This document shows, in pieces, positions 12,945 through 24,342 of a DNA stretch of 64,000 bases; positions within the stretch are counted from its first letter, which is position 1, and each line of letters starts with the position of its first letter. Both the position numbers and the translations under genes were made by a program. The notes under the pieces are model-generated. The model was not told where the DNA came from and made no database searches. It saw only the letters and a list, made by a program, of their open reading frames with translations. The DNA lies in contig CP136062.1 in the NCBI GenBank assembly GCA_032622095.1, forward strand, positions 154,126,875 through 154,190,874, read 5' to 3'. The DNA is from Siphonodentalium dalli. Lineage: Eukaryota; Mollusca; Scaphopoda; Gadilida; Siphonodentaliidae.

Positions 12945-13230
12945 CTGACTTTATCATCACATTTCCGGGTCCGCTTCCGGGATTTCCCGACGCTAGTCTG
13001 CACGTTTGCGAAGCTTCGTCGTAGCCATTAACCTGACACCAAGGTATTCCAGAATAGAGCAGGGCACATTTACTCTCGCTCTCACTAACTCCAAGGAGTT
13101 CCTTCAGCGACAACACTGGGGAGATTGTAGCAGATGTCATTCGAAAGTGGCGCATTTTCATACCATGTCCCCTGTCCATAAACAAACAAAGGATGACACC
13201 AATCCACACTGAACAAAGCTGCCATGTCAT
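12945..13230 (-). CDS. Duplicate first exon: signal peptide + PAN/apple-like segment
   Basis: The - strand frame starts at ATG 13230 and ends at a GT donor (12944-12943, context tcag|gtaa). It is 286 nt, exactly as long as exon 1 at 21642-21927, with the same phase-1 donor. By my ungapped alignment 71 of 96 residues match. Eighteen of the 25 differences fall in the first 33 residues (signal peptide and its border) and only seven after that. The PAN-type cysteines are at residues 55, 65 and 77, but residue 59 is Tyr (CALLY) instead of Cys, so one disulfide partner is lost. No in-window continuation was found leftwards, where any next exon would lie; it could be before base 1. It may be a live paralogue with exons outside the window, or an orphan exon. 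The long inverted arms at 7985-9575 and 14085-15845 flank it. Confidence 0.55.
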
Positions 13231-14084
13231 TTTTACAGTTTGATTTTTGAAATACGTCCAGCCAGGTACTAGGGCTGTTTCGGGTTCAGCCTAAGTTAAT
13301 GACAGACCCACATATAAAAAGTGGGTCTGATTACTTGTAGTATTTCTATTTTCCAAACCGCGGGATTCCACGTCGCTTCAGCGCGACAATCAGAACTCAC
13401 AATTAGTAGTCGCACGATAACAGTGTCCAATTAAAGAGATCACCGCGTATATATAACGCACCCTTCCAGGAAATGATATTTCGACGAGACTATGATATAC
13501 CCAGTATGCCAGTGTATGACTCTGAATATATGCTTACACAGACTGCTTCCAATTCAAACCGATATATTTTACTTCGACCGCGAATGCGGGAAGCTGAATA
13601 TTTGTCGATATGAATATATTAACCAACAATGGATGTTGTTTCGATGACAGCAAATAAATGACTTTGTCGCCTGAATCGTATCGCTGGAATCAATGGGCGG
13701 GCCTACAACATGGGTCCACACACTATGGGTCTGAAATCTCATGACGCACGTATATCACAGACGTCTCCAATGCAAGAAGAATATTACAGTTCAAGAACAT
13801 CTGATACCGAGAATTATTGGGGAAATAGGTCAATATACACTCGGACAAACTATGACGTGAAGCTTTCGTTCTACAAAAAGATTCCAAACAACAATTGATC
13901 TCCAAATGGTTGGCATATAACATGGATGTGGCGATAACTGGCTTCACCTGTAACAATCAGATGACCAACAGCCTTCTGTGAATTGGCAAACTTCAAATTA
14001 AATTTTCGAAGGCATAATTTCATAATGTCAATGCATTACTAGTATATAGGTTGACTGGTCCCCGGACTATAAACCGCTCTACTC
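13231..14084. other. Region upstream of the duplicate exon; no gene seen
   Basis: Close to the ATG, 'actgtaaaa' resembles the sequence upstream of the other exon copy ('actgtaaat'), so the duplication includes a little 5' sequence. No clear promoter element in the - direction is identifiable. Confidence 0.4.
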
Positions 14085-15845
14085 GGACGTCGTTATTACG
14101 CCCTCCGGGTGTATACTCAGCTACTGTTTCTTGGTATTCAATGGGTGCATGGAGGTTTTATTTGTAGAAATGGGGATTTTTGGGACACATTAAAAGTTGC
14201 AGTGCGACCCCGACCCGAGTCCGGTAAAAGGTGTAGTTGGGGATTGCAGTTTCGTTTATTGTCGTTTACATTATTATTCCATGCAGCGGGCGTCTCTCGA
14301 GACATGCTTGGTTGACCCATGGTTTGTTATTCGCATGCCAAGAAGTGCGAGCCGATTAATTCTAACGGGAATTCGCGCGTTAACCATTAGCGCGCTACGC
14401 GTTATGTGTTTCTATTGTTCTTTAACCTGCTTTTTTGCATTGTTATTTGAACATCTTTCCTTTATTTTCACGTGACAAAAATCGGAATGGTATCTACTAT
14501 TATACTGCACCGGGATTCGACGATTTCAGAAATGTAATTCGAACATGATTTCTACGAGGTGTTTGTTTATATCGGTGTTTAACATGTTATTTAATATCGT
14601 TTAGTGAATTTTTTCATTTAGTTATACGCGACAAATATCGGCGTTATATTCTAAATGAATTGGGATGGTAATTATTAACCAATTCCCACGTTACTCCTTC
14701 GTGCTGTTTGTAAATTTTGACTTTTCATTTCTTTGTATGCGGAATATATCGGAGCTATGAAAAGAGTTGTTATTAAGAAAAGTTCCAACACTAACCCTTC
14801 ACATTGGTTGTTTAACATACAATGTGGCTAATTCTAAACATCATTTTTATTTATCTGTACCGAGGATATATCAGAATGCTATATGAATTGAAGAATTTTC
14901 AGAAATTACCCCCCTTTCCTATGACCATGTTTTAATTGATCCTCATGGAGGAAGGGGGCATATTATAACTAGTCCTCATTGGACCATATTTTAATTTACC
15001 CTCATGGGACTATATTGTATTTCACCCCAGTGGGACCGTAGTTTAATCAACACTGATGACACCATATCTTAATTTTAATTAACCCTCATAATTAACCATA
15101 TATTTATTCTTTAGTTAAGTCGTCACAATTGACCTTGATGGGACCATATTTCAATTACCCCCCCCCCCCCCACATGGGCCCATATTTTTTATTAACCCTC
15201 GTGGGACCATATTTTAATTAACAATCAAAGTACAATTTTAATTAACCATCATGGGACCATATTTTGTATTAACCCTCATTGGACCTTATATTAATTAACC
15301 CTCATGGGACCATATTTTATTTAACCGTGATGTGACCATATTTTAATTTACCCTCATCGGACCATATTTCAATTAACCCTCTCTGGGTATGACCATATTT
15401 TAATTTATCCTCATGGAACCATACATGTATTTTAATTAATCAGTGTGATGCCATTCTTAGATCAGCATTACGCCCTCCCATGGTGTATATTGGCAAGTAT
15501 ATCTGACCCTGTCGCTGGAGGTGATGGACTAAATGTGATTAAAACATACTCGGTATTTGCGTAATTGGATGATAAATGTGATTAGAAACGTGCTCGGTGT
15601 TTGCGTACTTGAACCATGTTACGAATATCGCAAATTTTTGCACGATTATTATTCTGCATGCTATTTAATGCGCTATTCAGACCACTAATTCAAATGAAAT
15701 TAGCAAAAAATATCACATATAATCAACTGAATAGGCGTTACCTATATACATATTTTTTCACAATAACCACATTAATGTTGTTATATTGTATATATGGCTA
15801 ATAATATGATCTTGAGGGCGTTACGTTTTTTCTGACTGGTTGTCT
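14085..15845 (+). repeat. Long inverted repeat, right arm
   Basis: Reverse-complement partner of 7985-9575. The inner border is near 'attacgccctccgggtgta' and the outer border near 'cttgagggcgtta...ctgactggttgtc'. The minisatellite at 14925-15440 lies inside. The roughly 4.5 kb between the arms includes the duplicate PAN exon, so the arms could form a giant cruciform or mediate inversion. Confidence 0.85.
14925..15440. repeat. Minisatellite in the right arm
   Basis: About 15 units of ~30 bp with consensus 'taattaaccctcatggga' followed by 'ccatattt'. Complement of the array at 8400-8890, with a poly-C run near 15159-15171. Confidence 0.85.
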
Positions 15846-16405
15846 TGTTATATATTATGGGAGGGCCAGGGGGGATTGTTTTCCGGGCACGTATGCCGCG
15901 GTGGGTGGGTGGTCGATGGGACCAACAAACAATTTTTTTCGCAACTCAAAATGTTTTTTCCTGCAAGTTTGTTGACTGTTTTTGCAATGAGTTTGGCTTA
16001 AAACACCTTAGAATAAGAGAAATAATGTAGCTCTAGCTGCTAAACTGCAGACAGTTATCGTGTTGTATTTTGTTGCAAATTTTGAAATCCAAGTTGGCCG
16101 CTGGCAGCCATGTTTTTTTGGCCGAATGACCCCAAAATGACTCGTTACTATTTACATGTCAATGTTAACATCCATGACAAATAGTATGCACAGAAATTAA
16201 TATACAGCTGTTTACAGTGAATTTCCCCCTGCAAATCTCTGTTTTAGTGTTAAAAGGGGGGTGGGTGTCCAAAAATGATCGGAAAAAAACTGCCGAAAAC
16301 GGAAAATATTTTGGACGCGGGGGTGGGTGGGTCCCAACAAGGGCCTAAAGTTAAAAATCAGCATACGTGCCTGAAAATGTTTTCCGACACCCCCTTGGGA
16401 GGGCA
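15846..16405 (+). repeat. Dispersed ~550-bp repeat, copy 1
   Basis: Matches the reverse complement of 40930-41470. Shared text includes 'cccctgcaaatctctgtttt', 'aaggggggtgggtgtcc' and 'ggccgaatgac'. No coding domain is recognised. Confidence 0.8.
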
Positions 16406-16414
16406 CGTTACAGA

Positions 16415-16510
16415 GCGATAGCGTAGTAGTGGTTCACAGATGAGCTAGGGACGAGTCTACACGAGATAGCGTCGTAGTGGTTCACAGATGAGCCAGGGAC
16501 GAGTATATAC
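16415..16510. repeat. 2x tandem repeat, ~47 bp
   Basis: 'gatagcgt.gtagtggttc' followed by 'acagatgagc.agggacgag' occurs twice in a row. Confidence 0.8.
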
Positions 16511-17319
16511 ATTAGGCGGATTCACGTCAAATTCATATAGTATCTTAGTTGTATTTTCCAATTCGAAAAGTGATTTTTCATGACACAATTATTAGTAGTT
16601 CCTCCGCGTCAGTTTCATTTTGTTTACATTCAAGTCGATCGTGACTTGAGTGGCCTTGAACTTCTTTTATCGCACATTTTCTTCGTTGGCAAAAATCGGT
16701 AACTAAAATTTCGTCCAATGGTTCGAACTGGATACTTGAATAACGGAAATTATGATTTTTTACAACATGCAGATGGATTAGAGATAATTCTTTCTGATAT
16801 AAATTCAATCAAGTATACCTCCCATTTATCTTTGTAAAATCAGATAAAAAGTTACAATACTGGATTAGCACATTATATTTGATTTTAATCACCTTATTAT
16901 GACAACACACATACTCCAATGTTATGTGATGGTTGTTTATCCCAGGGTGTCAGATAATATCTTAAATATCAATTGATGACTTGTGTACAGTTAACTTAGT
17001 TGGGCTACACACCATTCTGGTGAATTTGTAAGGAGCTATGTTTGGAGGCGGGGTGGTGGGCTGGGGGCTGGGGGCTGTTTATTAGAGGTAGAGGTCTGGG
17101 TCTGTTGGTGTGGCGCGATTGAAGGAAAGGGAAAGTTTTGTTCAGTCTCAGTGATTTCATTAAATATTAATTTGTTAAAACCCATAACTCGGCCCCTTTT
17201 TGACAGGTTGTCTCCATTTTAACAAATCTGCATCTCAGTCATACAAAGACTCCTCACACCAAATTAATTTAAAAACAAATTTTAATTTTAAAAGAATATT
17301 TATTTTTTATTGTTTTTAG
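16511..17319. other. No gene seen
   Basis: AT-rich with a G-rich patch near 17045-17080. No supported feature. Confidence 0.4.
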
Positions 17320-17830
17320 CTGGTGACCTTATTTGAATAAATCTCAATGTGAGTCGCATATGGAACATCGGCATCAAATATTAACCCATTCGGTCCTATG
17401 GTTCTGTAGAAGAAGTTATTTTAAGAAGTGTTAAGGAGGGAAAGAGTTATGGCCCTAGATTCGCAACTATCTGACCTGGTGACCTCCTTTGAACACATCT
17501 GAATGTTAGTCACCTAGGGAACATCCACATCAAATATGAACAAATTCGGTATTATAATTCTGGAGAAGTCGTTTTAAGAATTACTATGGCGGGGAAAAGT
17601 TATGGTCCTGGCTTCGAAATTATTTGATCTGGTGACCTCATTTGAGCAAATCTGAATGTGAGTCACCAAGGGTACATCCACACCAAATATGAACCCATTG
17701 GGTATTATGGTTCTGGAGAAGATGTTTAAAGAATTATTGACGGATGGACGGATGGACGGACGGACGGACGGACGACGGACGACGGACGAGGAATGATGAT
17801 TATAGCTCCGCCGGAGGATTCGTCTCAGGT
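17320..17830. repeat. Mollusc-type tandem repeat with (ggac)n tail
   Basis: Three diverged units (~150-170 bp) with 'gtgacct.atttgaa.aaat', 'gaatgtgagtcac' and 'attatggttctggagaag'. It ends in a 'ggacggacggac' run (17748-17790) and the string 'gctccgccggaggattcg'. Confidence 0.75.
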
Positions 17831-17839
17831 GAGCTAATA

Positions 17840-18440
17840 AAAAAAATGGGCCATCTTGAAAAAGTCCTTGAATCCAAGATGGTCGCCAAAATCCAATGGC
17901 CGCCATAAGGCCAATTTTCCTAACTTGTGTCACATTGATGGTGCTGAAATTTAGTTTTATCAGCATGAAACAATGACATATGCACGACTGATCAATTGTC
18001 TGATGATGACTTGATGTAAACCAGCCATATTGATGATAATTTTGTTGCAAAATGCCCGCCAAAATCTAAAATGGCCAATATTCCTATCATATGTAATGTT
18101 GCTAGGACTGAAAGTTAGTCTTATCATCACGAATCATTGATGTATGTATATCTTAATTGTTCTTATGTGATGAATTAACAAAACAAAAATAATAAACTGA
18201 CCACATTGATGATGAATGCTATTCATGGCCGCCAAAATCCAAAACGGCCGCCATATGTTCGATTTTCCTATCATGTGTAATGTTTCTGTGACTGAAAGTT
18301 AGTCTTATCAGCACGTATATTTCTCAATTGTTCCCGATGATGCATTAATAACAAAACTAAAGATGAATGATATTTAAAAATGGCCGCCAAAATTTAAAAA
18401 AATGGCCGCCATGTGGTAAATTGTCCTATCATGTGCAATG
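17840..18440. repeat. Repeat with 'ggccgccaaaatcc' units
   Basis: Several diverged units carry 'atggccgccaaaatcc', 'ttcctatcatgtgtaatgtt' and 'gaaagttagtcttatca'. An antisense open frame of 162 codons across 17574-18062 is a by-product. Confidence 0.75.
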
Positions 18441-19420
18441 TTCCCATGTTCATGGGATGTTCATTAAAATTACCGTTTCTTAATTTTTTTCAAACTTTCC
18501 GTTTGATGATTAATAGTCACTTGATATTAATTGATTACATAATCTCATCTGCGATTGATTAGACGAAATCGAGTTCATGACTGGTTTAGAGTTATATCCC
18601 TTCTAACAAACTGGAATATGGTGCGTCGACTTATTGGAAATTATCAACATTTGAACTTTGCTATTTATTTTCATTACAGGGACTTTTTTTGCACGGTGTC
18701 CAAGATTTTATTCTCATCATATATGGTGAAAGTTTTAGTTTTTCTTTGGCATTCACCTGTCTGATATCTCGTTGCAAGTTGCGTCCACACAAAAATGAAA
18801 GCAAGTCGGGGTCATGCGATGTCATGTGACGTAATTTCAACCAACCAACGTCCTGCAATCAGGATTTTTATTTACACTCCGACAAGCATATGTGCTGTGG
18901 GACTCGAACGCTAAGTTTACTTTTAAGCTGCTAGTTGACTCAATTGAGTGTAAATATCAGTAAGGATGTTGATTTTGTTGCATTTCATAGAATATGGATG
19001 CCAGTTGGTCTGATATTTATGTGTGGAACGCTTTCGCAGTGAGCACAAATTGGTGCATATATATAGCTCATTCGCTATCTGTTTGAGTTGAGTTATTTAT
19101 TTACCGGTATATGTCCAGTAAATAATTAAGGCTAATTTAAAATGGATCCAGTAAATCTAAAACTAACTTCGATGTGAAGCATTTGCCGCCATTTTCGATA
19201 ACACTATGATGTAGGTTCCCGGGTATAATTTTATTTAGTTTCTTGGTATAAAATAATAAATATAAATCGAAGACCCCTGTCTAGAAACACTTCTATAAAT
19301 TAACATTGGTTTTATTTCACATGTCCTCGCATAATATACAAACAATCAATTTGGATCATTTTACGGCTCGCGTTCGTTCGGAGCGTAGCATGCGGAATAA
19401 CTCTATCTAAATATTCTAAA
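18441..19420. other. No gene seen
   Basis: Short open frames only. No domain or repeat is recognised. Confidence 0.4.
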
Positions 19421-19421
19421 A

Positions 19422-19713
19422 CTAGCTGATGTTCCCGACTTCGTCCGGGCTATTTAGGGATTTGTTTTTATTGCCTCCGTCTGGGCAGAGTTCTATCGGT
19501 CCAGAACATGCCTATATGAGCGATGTCAAGTACAAGGACACAGTCGCACGTGAAATTGGATCCGCCCATATTTTTCCCGGGATCAAAGTAGGCTACATAC
19601 CAAATTCTAGTCTAATCGGTCCAGCAGTTTTCGAGTCTATAACACACATACACACATGCACATACATACATACAAACATACATATAGACAGAAGTTCCAA
19701 AATATATAATAGA
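19422..19713 (-). mobile_element. Short Helitron-like element (292 bp)
   Basis: Read on the - strand it starts TCTATTATATATTTTG with host A before it. It ends with a GC hairpin ('agcccggac gaa gtcggg'), a short spacer and CTAG with host T after it. That is the Helitron signature: 5' TC, 3' hairpin plus CTRR, and insertion between A and T. A 'catacata' microsatellite lies near the 5' end. The 5' and 3' ends match the array at 59068-60711 ('atatattttg', 'agcccgga..a.gtcgggc'). No Rep/helicase coding is present. Confidence 0.75.
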
Positions 19714-21036
19714 TAGTAAATAAAAAATATTCCCACTTGATTATACAAGAAACTATCGATAGAAAATCAATATTAAAGATGCACAATCCGATTAAACGCC
19801 CTAAATTACTATTTCTTTGGCTTCAGGGGTAAAAAATATATTTGATTTGAGTCGACATACCCACCCGTCATAGCTCAGAGTTATTAGAATTTCCACCAGC
19901 GGGAATATTTGGCGGCCTGGCAAATATTCAACAAGCCAAACTAATTGCGGAAAAAGAGGGATAACTCTAAAACCAAATGGCTCTGGGTGTTAAATATTCA
20001 ACAAGGCTGCCAAATTTCGTTGAACAAAATGTCAATCAATAACACGTTTTGGGAAATTTTATACTTTTGTTGACAGTGGTTAGCATTAGTTTTTGGTAAT
20101 TAATCGATTCTGATAACTATGAAGCGTATTTTGAAGAAATGTTGTTGTTGTTGTTGTTGGAACTTGATGACACGGGACCCTCTGATCGGATTATGTACCT
20201 TTAACTGATGAAAGCTTTTCCGGTCTTGTGTCTTCGACTCATAATTATTATTTGATATCCCGGAAACTAAATAAAGCGTATTTAGGAAGAGATAGACCAT
20301 ATTTAATCTGGTCTATAAACTTCGCCAAACCTGATCACTGGATGTATCACCCAATCGACCACAGAGTGTAGCCATGTTTGTACAATCAATACCAATCGAA
20401 ACGTAATTAGCAGGTGAACAAATGGTCAGGGCCCCTACTTGCCTCAAGAAACATATCTGAGTATTATTATACTGTTGTCTCTATATAAACAGCAATACCT
20501 GTCGGCAACACAGCGCTCAAAATCTATATTTTATTGAACAACTTTGTTGGCTAATATTTACCGAGGCAATAGCATATTAATAACCTGATTTACAAACCCA
20601 CCCTATGAAATATATTCAAATATTTTAAACAAAACAATAAAAGATGTTGTTGATCGGTTTTTGTTAATGTTCACTGGAATAAAATGGATCATTTTGGAAG
20701 GAAATAGTCGATGGAAAGTCTTTCCTTTTGTGTTCTATTTTCCCCCATCGTAAAAAGTTATTTATGGGAAGAAATACCTTAGATTATTTTGTTCTAAATG
20801 GAATGAAATATATTGTTTTCAGAATTAATGTGGAATGCATGTATTTCCAATATATGTCTATTGCTGAAGTCCTGATGAATATTTTTAATTTTATCTATTT
20901 CCCCCTCCGGTATCTACTGTTTGCCACCCATATGTTCGCAATCAGTCCTGATATATCATGTTAAATCGTGCTATAATAATGATATATCATGATAACTCAT
21001 GTTAAAACTTGGTTTTATGTCCTTTATTATAAGACC
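19714..21036. other. No gene seen; short (gtt)n at 20141-20158
   Basis: AT-rich. A trinucleotide run 'gttgttgttgttgtt' is the only notable simple repeat. Open frames are short and featureless. Confidence 0.4.
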
Positions 21037-21389
21037 TTAAATGGGGACTGTACACTAAATCCGGCCATTTATTGGACCATCTCCTTTTATACTCAACAGA
21101 ATATATGCAACAAATGAATGAATTTAATTGAGCCATGGATGAGTGCAAAATACACTCATGTGCTCTATGGACACTGCAAACAACATGGTAATTATAATGA
21201 AAATGATTTTATGACTCCAGCCATAAATTCATTTTCATTATAATTACCATGTTGTTTGCATCGTTCAGAGAACACATGAGTGGATTTTGCACTAAACCAT
21301 GGCTCAAATTCATTCATTTGTTGCATATATTCTTTTGTGTATAAAAGTAGATGGTCCCATAAATGGCCGGAGTTACAGTGCCCCTTTAA
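21037..21389. mobile_element. Foldback element flanked by TTAA
   Basis: The arms 21061-21213 and 21222-21370 are near-complementary ('ccggccattt' against 'aaatggccgg', inner 'catggtaattataatgaaaa'). Pairing extends weakly to the ends: left 'TTAAatggggactgta', right 'tacagtgccccttTAA'. TTAA is at 21037-21040 and 21386-21389. TTAA flanks suggest a piggyBac-type target, but this end sequence differs from the CCCTTT elements elsewhere. It ends about 250 bp upstream of the ATG of the PAN exon and could influence that promoter. Confidence 0.7.
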
Positions 21390-21641
21390 CATGTTAATTA
21401 CAACTTACAGCATGTTGTTTTGTGTGAAATTATTATTTAAAACATGGTTGTATACTGTTGTATATGATATTTGTTGTATAAGGGAGGTTATAATATTGGC
21501 CTGGCCTTATTATCTCCAATATATCTTAGAGATCTGTCTCTTGAGACCGCGCGGTGGCATTCGAAGACATCTGTTTGGAATGGAAGTAGCTCCACCACAA
21601 TATCGTTAGATGGCTCGGGTCTTACTGTAAATATCTCCAAA

Positions 21642-21927
21642 ATGACATGGCTCGTCTGGTCTGTGTGGATGAGTATCATGGTTTGTGAGCTTATGGTCAC
21701 TGGTCATGGCATAATTGTTCGTCGATTTCGATTCACACCAGCTACCATCTCTCCAGTTTTATCGCAGAAGGAACTCCTTGGAGTTAGTGAGAGCGAGAGT
21801 AAATGTGCCCTGCTCTGTTCTGGAGTACCTTGGTGTCAGGTTGTCCGCTACGACGATGCCTCGCAGACGTGCAGACTAGCGTCGGGAAATCCCGGAAGCG
21901 GATCCGGAAATGTGATGATCAAGTCAG
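21642..21927 (+). CDS. Exon 1 of secreted PAN/apple-like + beta-barrel protein
   Basis: Predicted first coding exon of a secreted protein; function unknown. ATG 21642 (context tccaaaATGa) opens a Trp/Met-rich hydrophobic segment of ~20 residues ending at GHG (21-23), a plausible signal peptide with cleavage after residue 23. Residues 55, 59, 65 and 77 are Cys spaced C-x3-C-x5-C-x11-C, with 'CALLCSGVPWCQ' and 'ASQTCRLASG', the style of PAN/apple domains, which bind proteins or sugars. A Gly/Ser linker follows. The donor is tcag|gtaggt at 21927/21928, phase 1. The open frame extends upstream of this ATG, but the paralogous exon at 12945-13230 is homologous only from here, so I chose this start. 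The matching acceptor is at 39941. Symmetrical exons in between cannot be excluded. Confidence 0.6.
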
Positions 21928-21973
21928 GTAGGTCGGGGAATTATAATACACAAACCTGGGGTTATATATAAGA

Positions 21974-23119
21974 CTAGCAGGTTAGCCCGCCACTGGCGTG
22001 GTTGGTCAGAAACATGACAATTTTAATTTTTTAATTTAATTTGTTTTGTTTTTTTGAATAAATTTTTGGTTTTTCAATATTTTACCCGATTTGACCTTGA
22101 ATTGATCATTTTCAAGGTCAAGGTCAGGGCGGGGTCACAATTTAACCCGTCCATGACACTTCCCGTAGGTAGCAAGTGTGAGCGCAATCGGTTCGAGTCT
22201 ATAAAGGACACATGCACACATATATATAATTTGTGGGTACCCATTTCGAGGTGAAAATCACATAGGGCGGAAAAACTGACCCGATCGGCGTTCCTAGGAG
22301 CCCTAAGTACGTAAGAATAACACAACACGCATATATATAATTAGTGGCTACCCGTTTCAAGGTGAAAATCACTTAGGGCGGAAAAACTGACCCGATCCGC
22401 GTTCCTAGGAAGCCCTGAGTACGTAAGAATAACACAACACGCTCATGTCTGTATAATGACGCACACGCCGAGACCCAGACTGCGTTCTCACCAACGTCGT
22501 TGTTGTTGGCATTCACGGCTTGGCGAGTCCAACAATGTCGTTGTTGTTGTTGGTATTCACGGCTTGAGGCAGTGGAAGTCCCGTCAGATTCTGGGACGTA
22601 TCACAGTGCCTCGTATTTACTAAATTTTAGCAGCCATATAAGGTGCGTGAGTTAGCACGAATTGAGGGGTGTAAGTTTAGAGCTTGTTTATATGAATATA
22701 TCGAAAATAGACTAAGATTTTGAGCCGTAACAAGAAATGTATATATGAGAAAATGTAAATTCTATATTTTGGAAGGTATTAGCAAGTTTTGGCTTAACGG
22801 GTTTAGCAGTTTGAAGTGAATATGGATATAAAAATATACATGTACAGATATAACAAAAATGTAAAGTTACGCCTCTTGGATCGCGAGCGAATATCAACCC
22901 GATTAACCCCCGCCGTGTTTGTGGTGATTTTGATGATTGGGAGTGGAGAATGAGTGCTCAGAGCTTGTCCAAAATGAGACGTGGACGATCCCCGTGGGTT
23001 TTTACCCTTATATACGAAATTTGAGCTCGATCCGCGCGGCTGTTTTGGATTCTATGAAGTACCCACACACATATATACACACATATATATATACGGAAGT
23101 CTCAAAATATATATCTAGA
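21974..23119 (-). mobile_element. Candidate Helitron-like element in intron 1
   Basis: On the - strand, 23119 begins TCTAGATATATATTTTG preceded by A, as in the 5' ends at 19713 and 59068. The - strand CTAG at 21977-21974 is followed by T and preceded by a small GC hairpin ('gcc..tggcgggc'). If these are one element it is 1146 bp. It contains a 2x ~112-bp tandem repeat (22240-22445, 'gggcggaaaaactgacccga') and the shared subterminal text '.tttggattctatgaagtac' near 23045. Two truncated elements are the alternative. Its 3' end lies only ~46 bp inside the intron. Confidence 0.45.
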
Positions 23120-23123
23120 TAAG

Positions 23124-23350
23124 ATAATATAAGATAAGATGATTTATTGTAATACACCAATGGGCGCAGTTGCCACTAACAGTTAATTCAAGAACAGTTA
23201 TATACGATATATAATCAAATATGGCCCGGTGTGACAAGCTAACCAAAATACAAGATACACGACGTGTATTGCAATAAACATCGATAGGCAGTTACAATAT
23301 GATAATGATGAATGAATGAATTAAATTACATGAATATACATTACAATATT
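23124..23350 (-). mobile_element. LINE 3' tail fragment
   Basis: 'ttattgtaatacaccaatgg' and 'gcagttgcca' parallel 23665-23710 ('ttattgcaatacaccagata', 'gcagttgcgag'), the 3' end of the LINE to the right. The (ataag)n at 23124-23140 would be its 3' microsatellite tail on the - strand. Confidence 0.6.
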
Positions 23351-24111
23351 ATTTATATGCATATATTCACCTCATCCAGAAATGGCGCTGCTGACTGGTC
23401 GACAGCTGTGTCCTACATGGTGTAGTGTTGTTCTAAATTTAGCCTACTACGTATACTATATGTGTATATTGTATCACACGTGACTTTCGCGCGTTCTGAT
23501 TGGATGCACACTGCTATACTATTTTTCAATAGTACCACACAAGCTGGTCTACTTACATGCTATTCCTTTTCTGTTTTAACAGGTTTTTCGGTTGTTTATG
23601 TCTACCTTTCTCTATTTCTAATAACAAAAACCACAATCGGAATAGAATAGAAGAGAATAGAAGAAAATATTTATTGCAATACACCAGATATATAGGCAGT
23701 TGCGAGTTACATAATGAATTAAAACTTAAAACATGTAAATACAAACGAACATAAATTGTATTCAATCTAACTGTTTGAGGCAATGCATCATCAGTCAACT
23801 ACCACAATTAACTTATCAGGTTTACCTATATAAGATACTAAACCTTCAAAGCCCCCTTCTGAGAAAGAACAACCGGGTGCATACGGTGTTTATAATTTTG
23901 CGTCATCATTTCTCATAATCGTTTGAAATTTTTCACTATCGCTCATTTTTAAAAATTCACCCTTATTTTCTGGAATATGCCGAAATAGTCTTGCCCTGAG
24001 ATTAGAGTATACACCAGACTCGATAACAAAATGATATACAGTTTCAACACGTGCCTGATCGCAGAGTGTACACAATATGTTTTAACCCTTTACCCAACAG
24101 AACGGCCCTGT

Positions 24112-24180
24112 GCCAATGCATTCTCTTATATATGCGAGTCGACCATAGGTCGCCTCGCATATATAAGAGAATGCATTGGC
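24112..24180. repeat. 69-nt hairpin module (form 1)
   Basis: Starts GCCAATGCATTCTC, ends with the complement, and has arms of ~33 bp around an off-centre 'gtcgaccataggtcgc'. The same 69-nt module recurs at 24274, 31730, 31878, 39492, 39772 and 45874. Confidence 0.9.
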
Positions 24181-24273
24181 TTAACACATATTAAAAATGA
24201 TCAAATTGTCAAAGAATGTAGAAAATATTATAAGAAAAAATGGTAAAAAGTGTTAAAAAAAGAATTTATTTAG

Positions 24274-24342
24274 GCCAATGCATTCTCTTATATATGCGAG
24301 GCGACCTATGGTCGACTCGCATATATAAGAGAATGCATTGGC
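24274..24342. repeat. 69-nt hairpin module (form 2, inverted)
   Basis: Reverse-complement orientation of the module at 24112, shown by its centre 'gcgacctatggtcgac'. The pair can fold as two hairpins or as one long duplex. Confidence 0.9.

Noticed and set aside
13315-13324. TATA-like string 'tataaaaag' near the duplicate exon
   Set aside because: It is on the + strand whereas the exon is on the - strand, so it is not placed to serve that exon.
17574-18062. 162-codon open frame on the - strand
   Set aside because: It is antisense to the (ggac)n and 'ggccgccaaaatcc' repeats; the 'RRPSVRPSIRPSV' run is the translated microsatellite.
21471-21641. In-frame N-terminal extension of the PAN exon
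   Set aside because: The paralogous exon shows homology only from the ATG at 21642, and a hydrophobic signal-peptide-like segment begins there.
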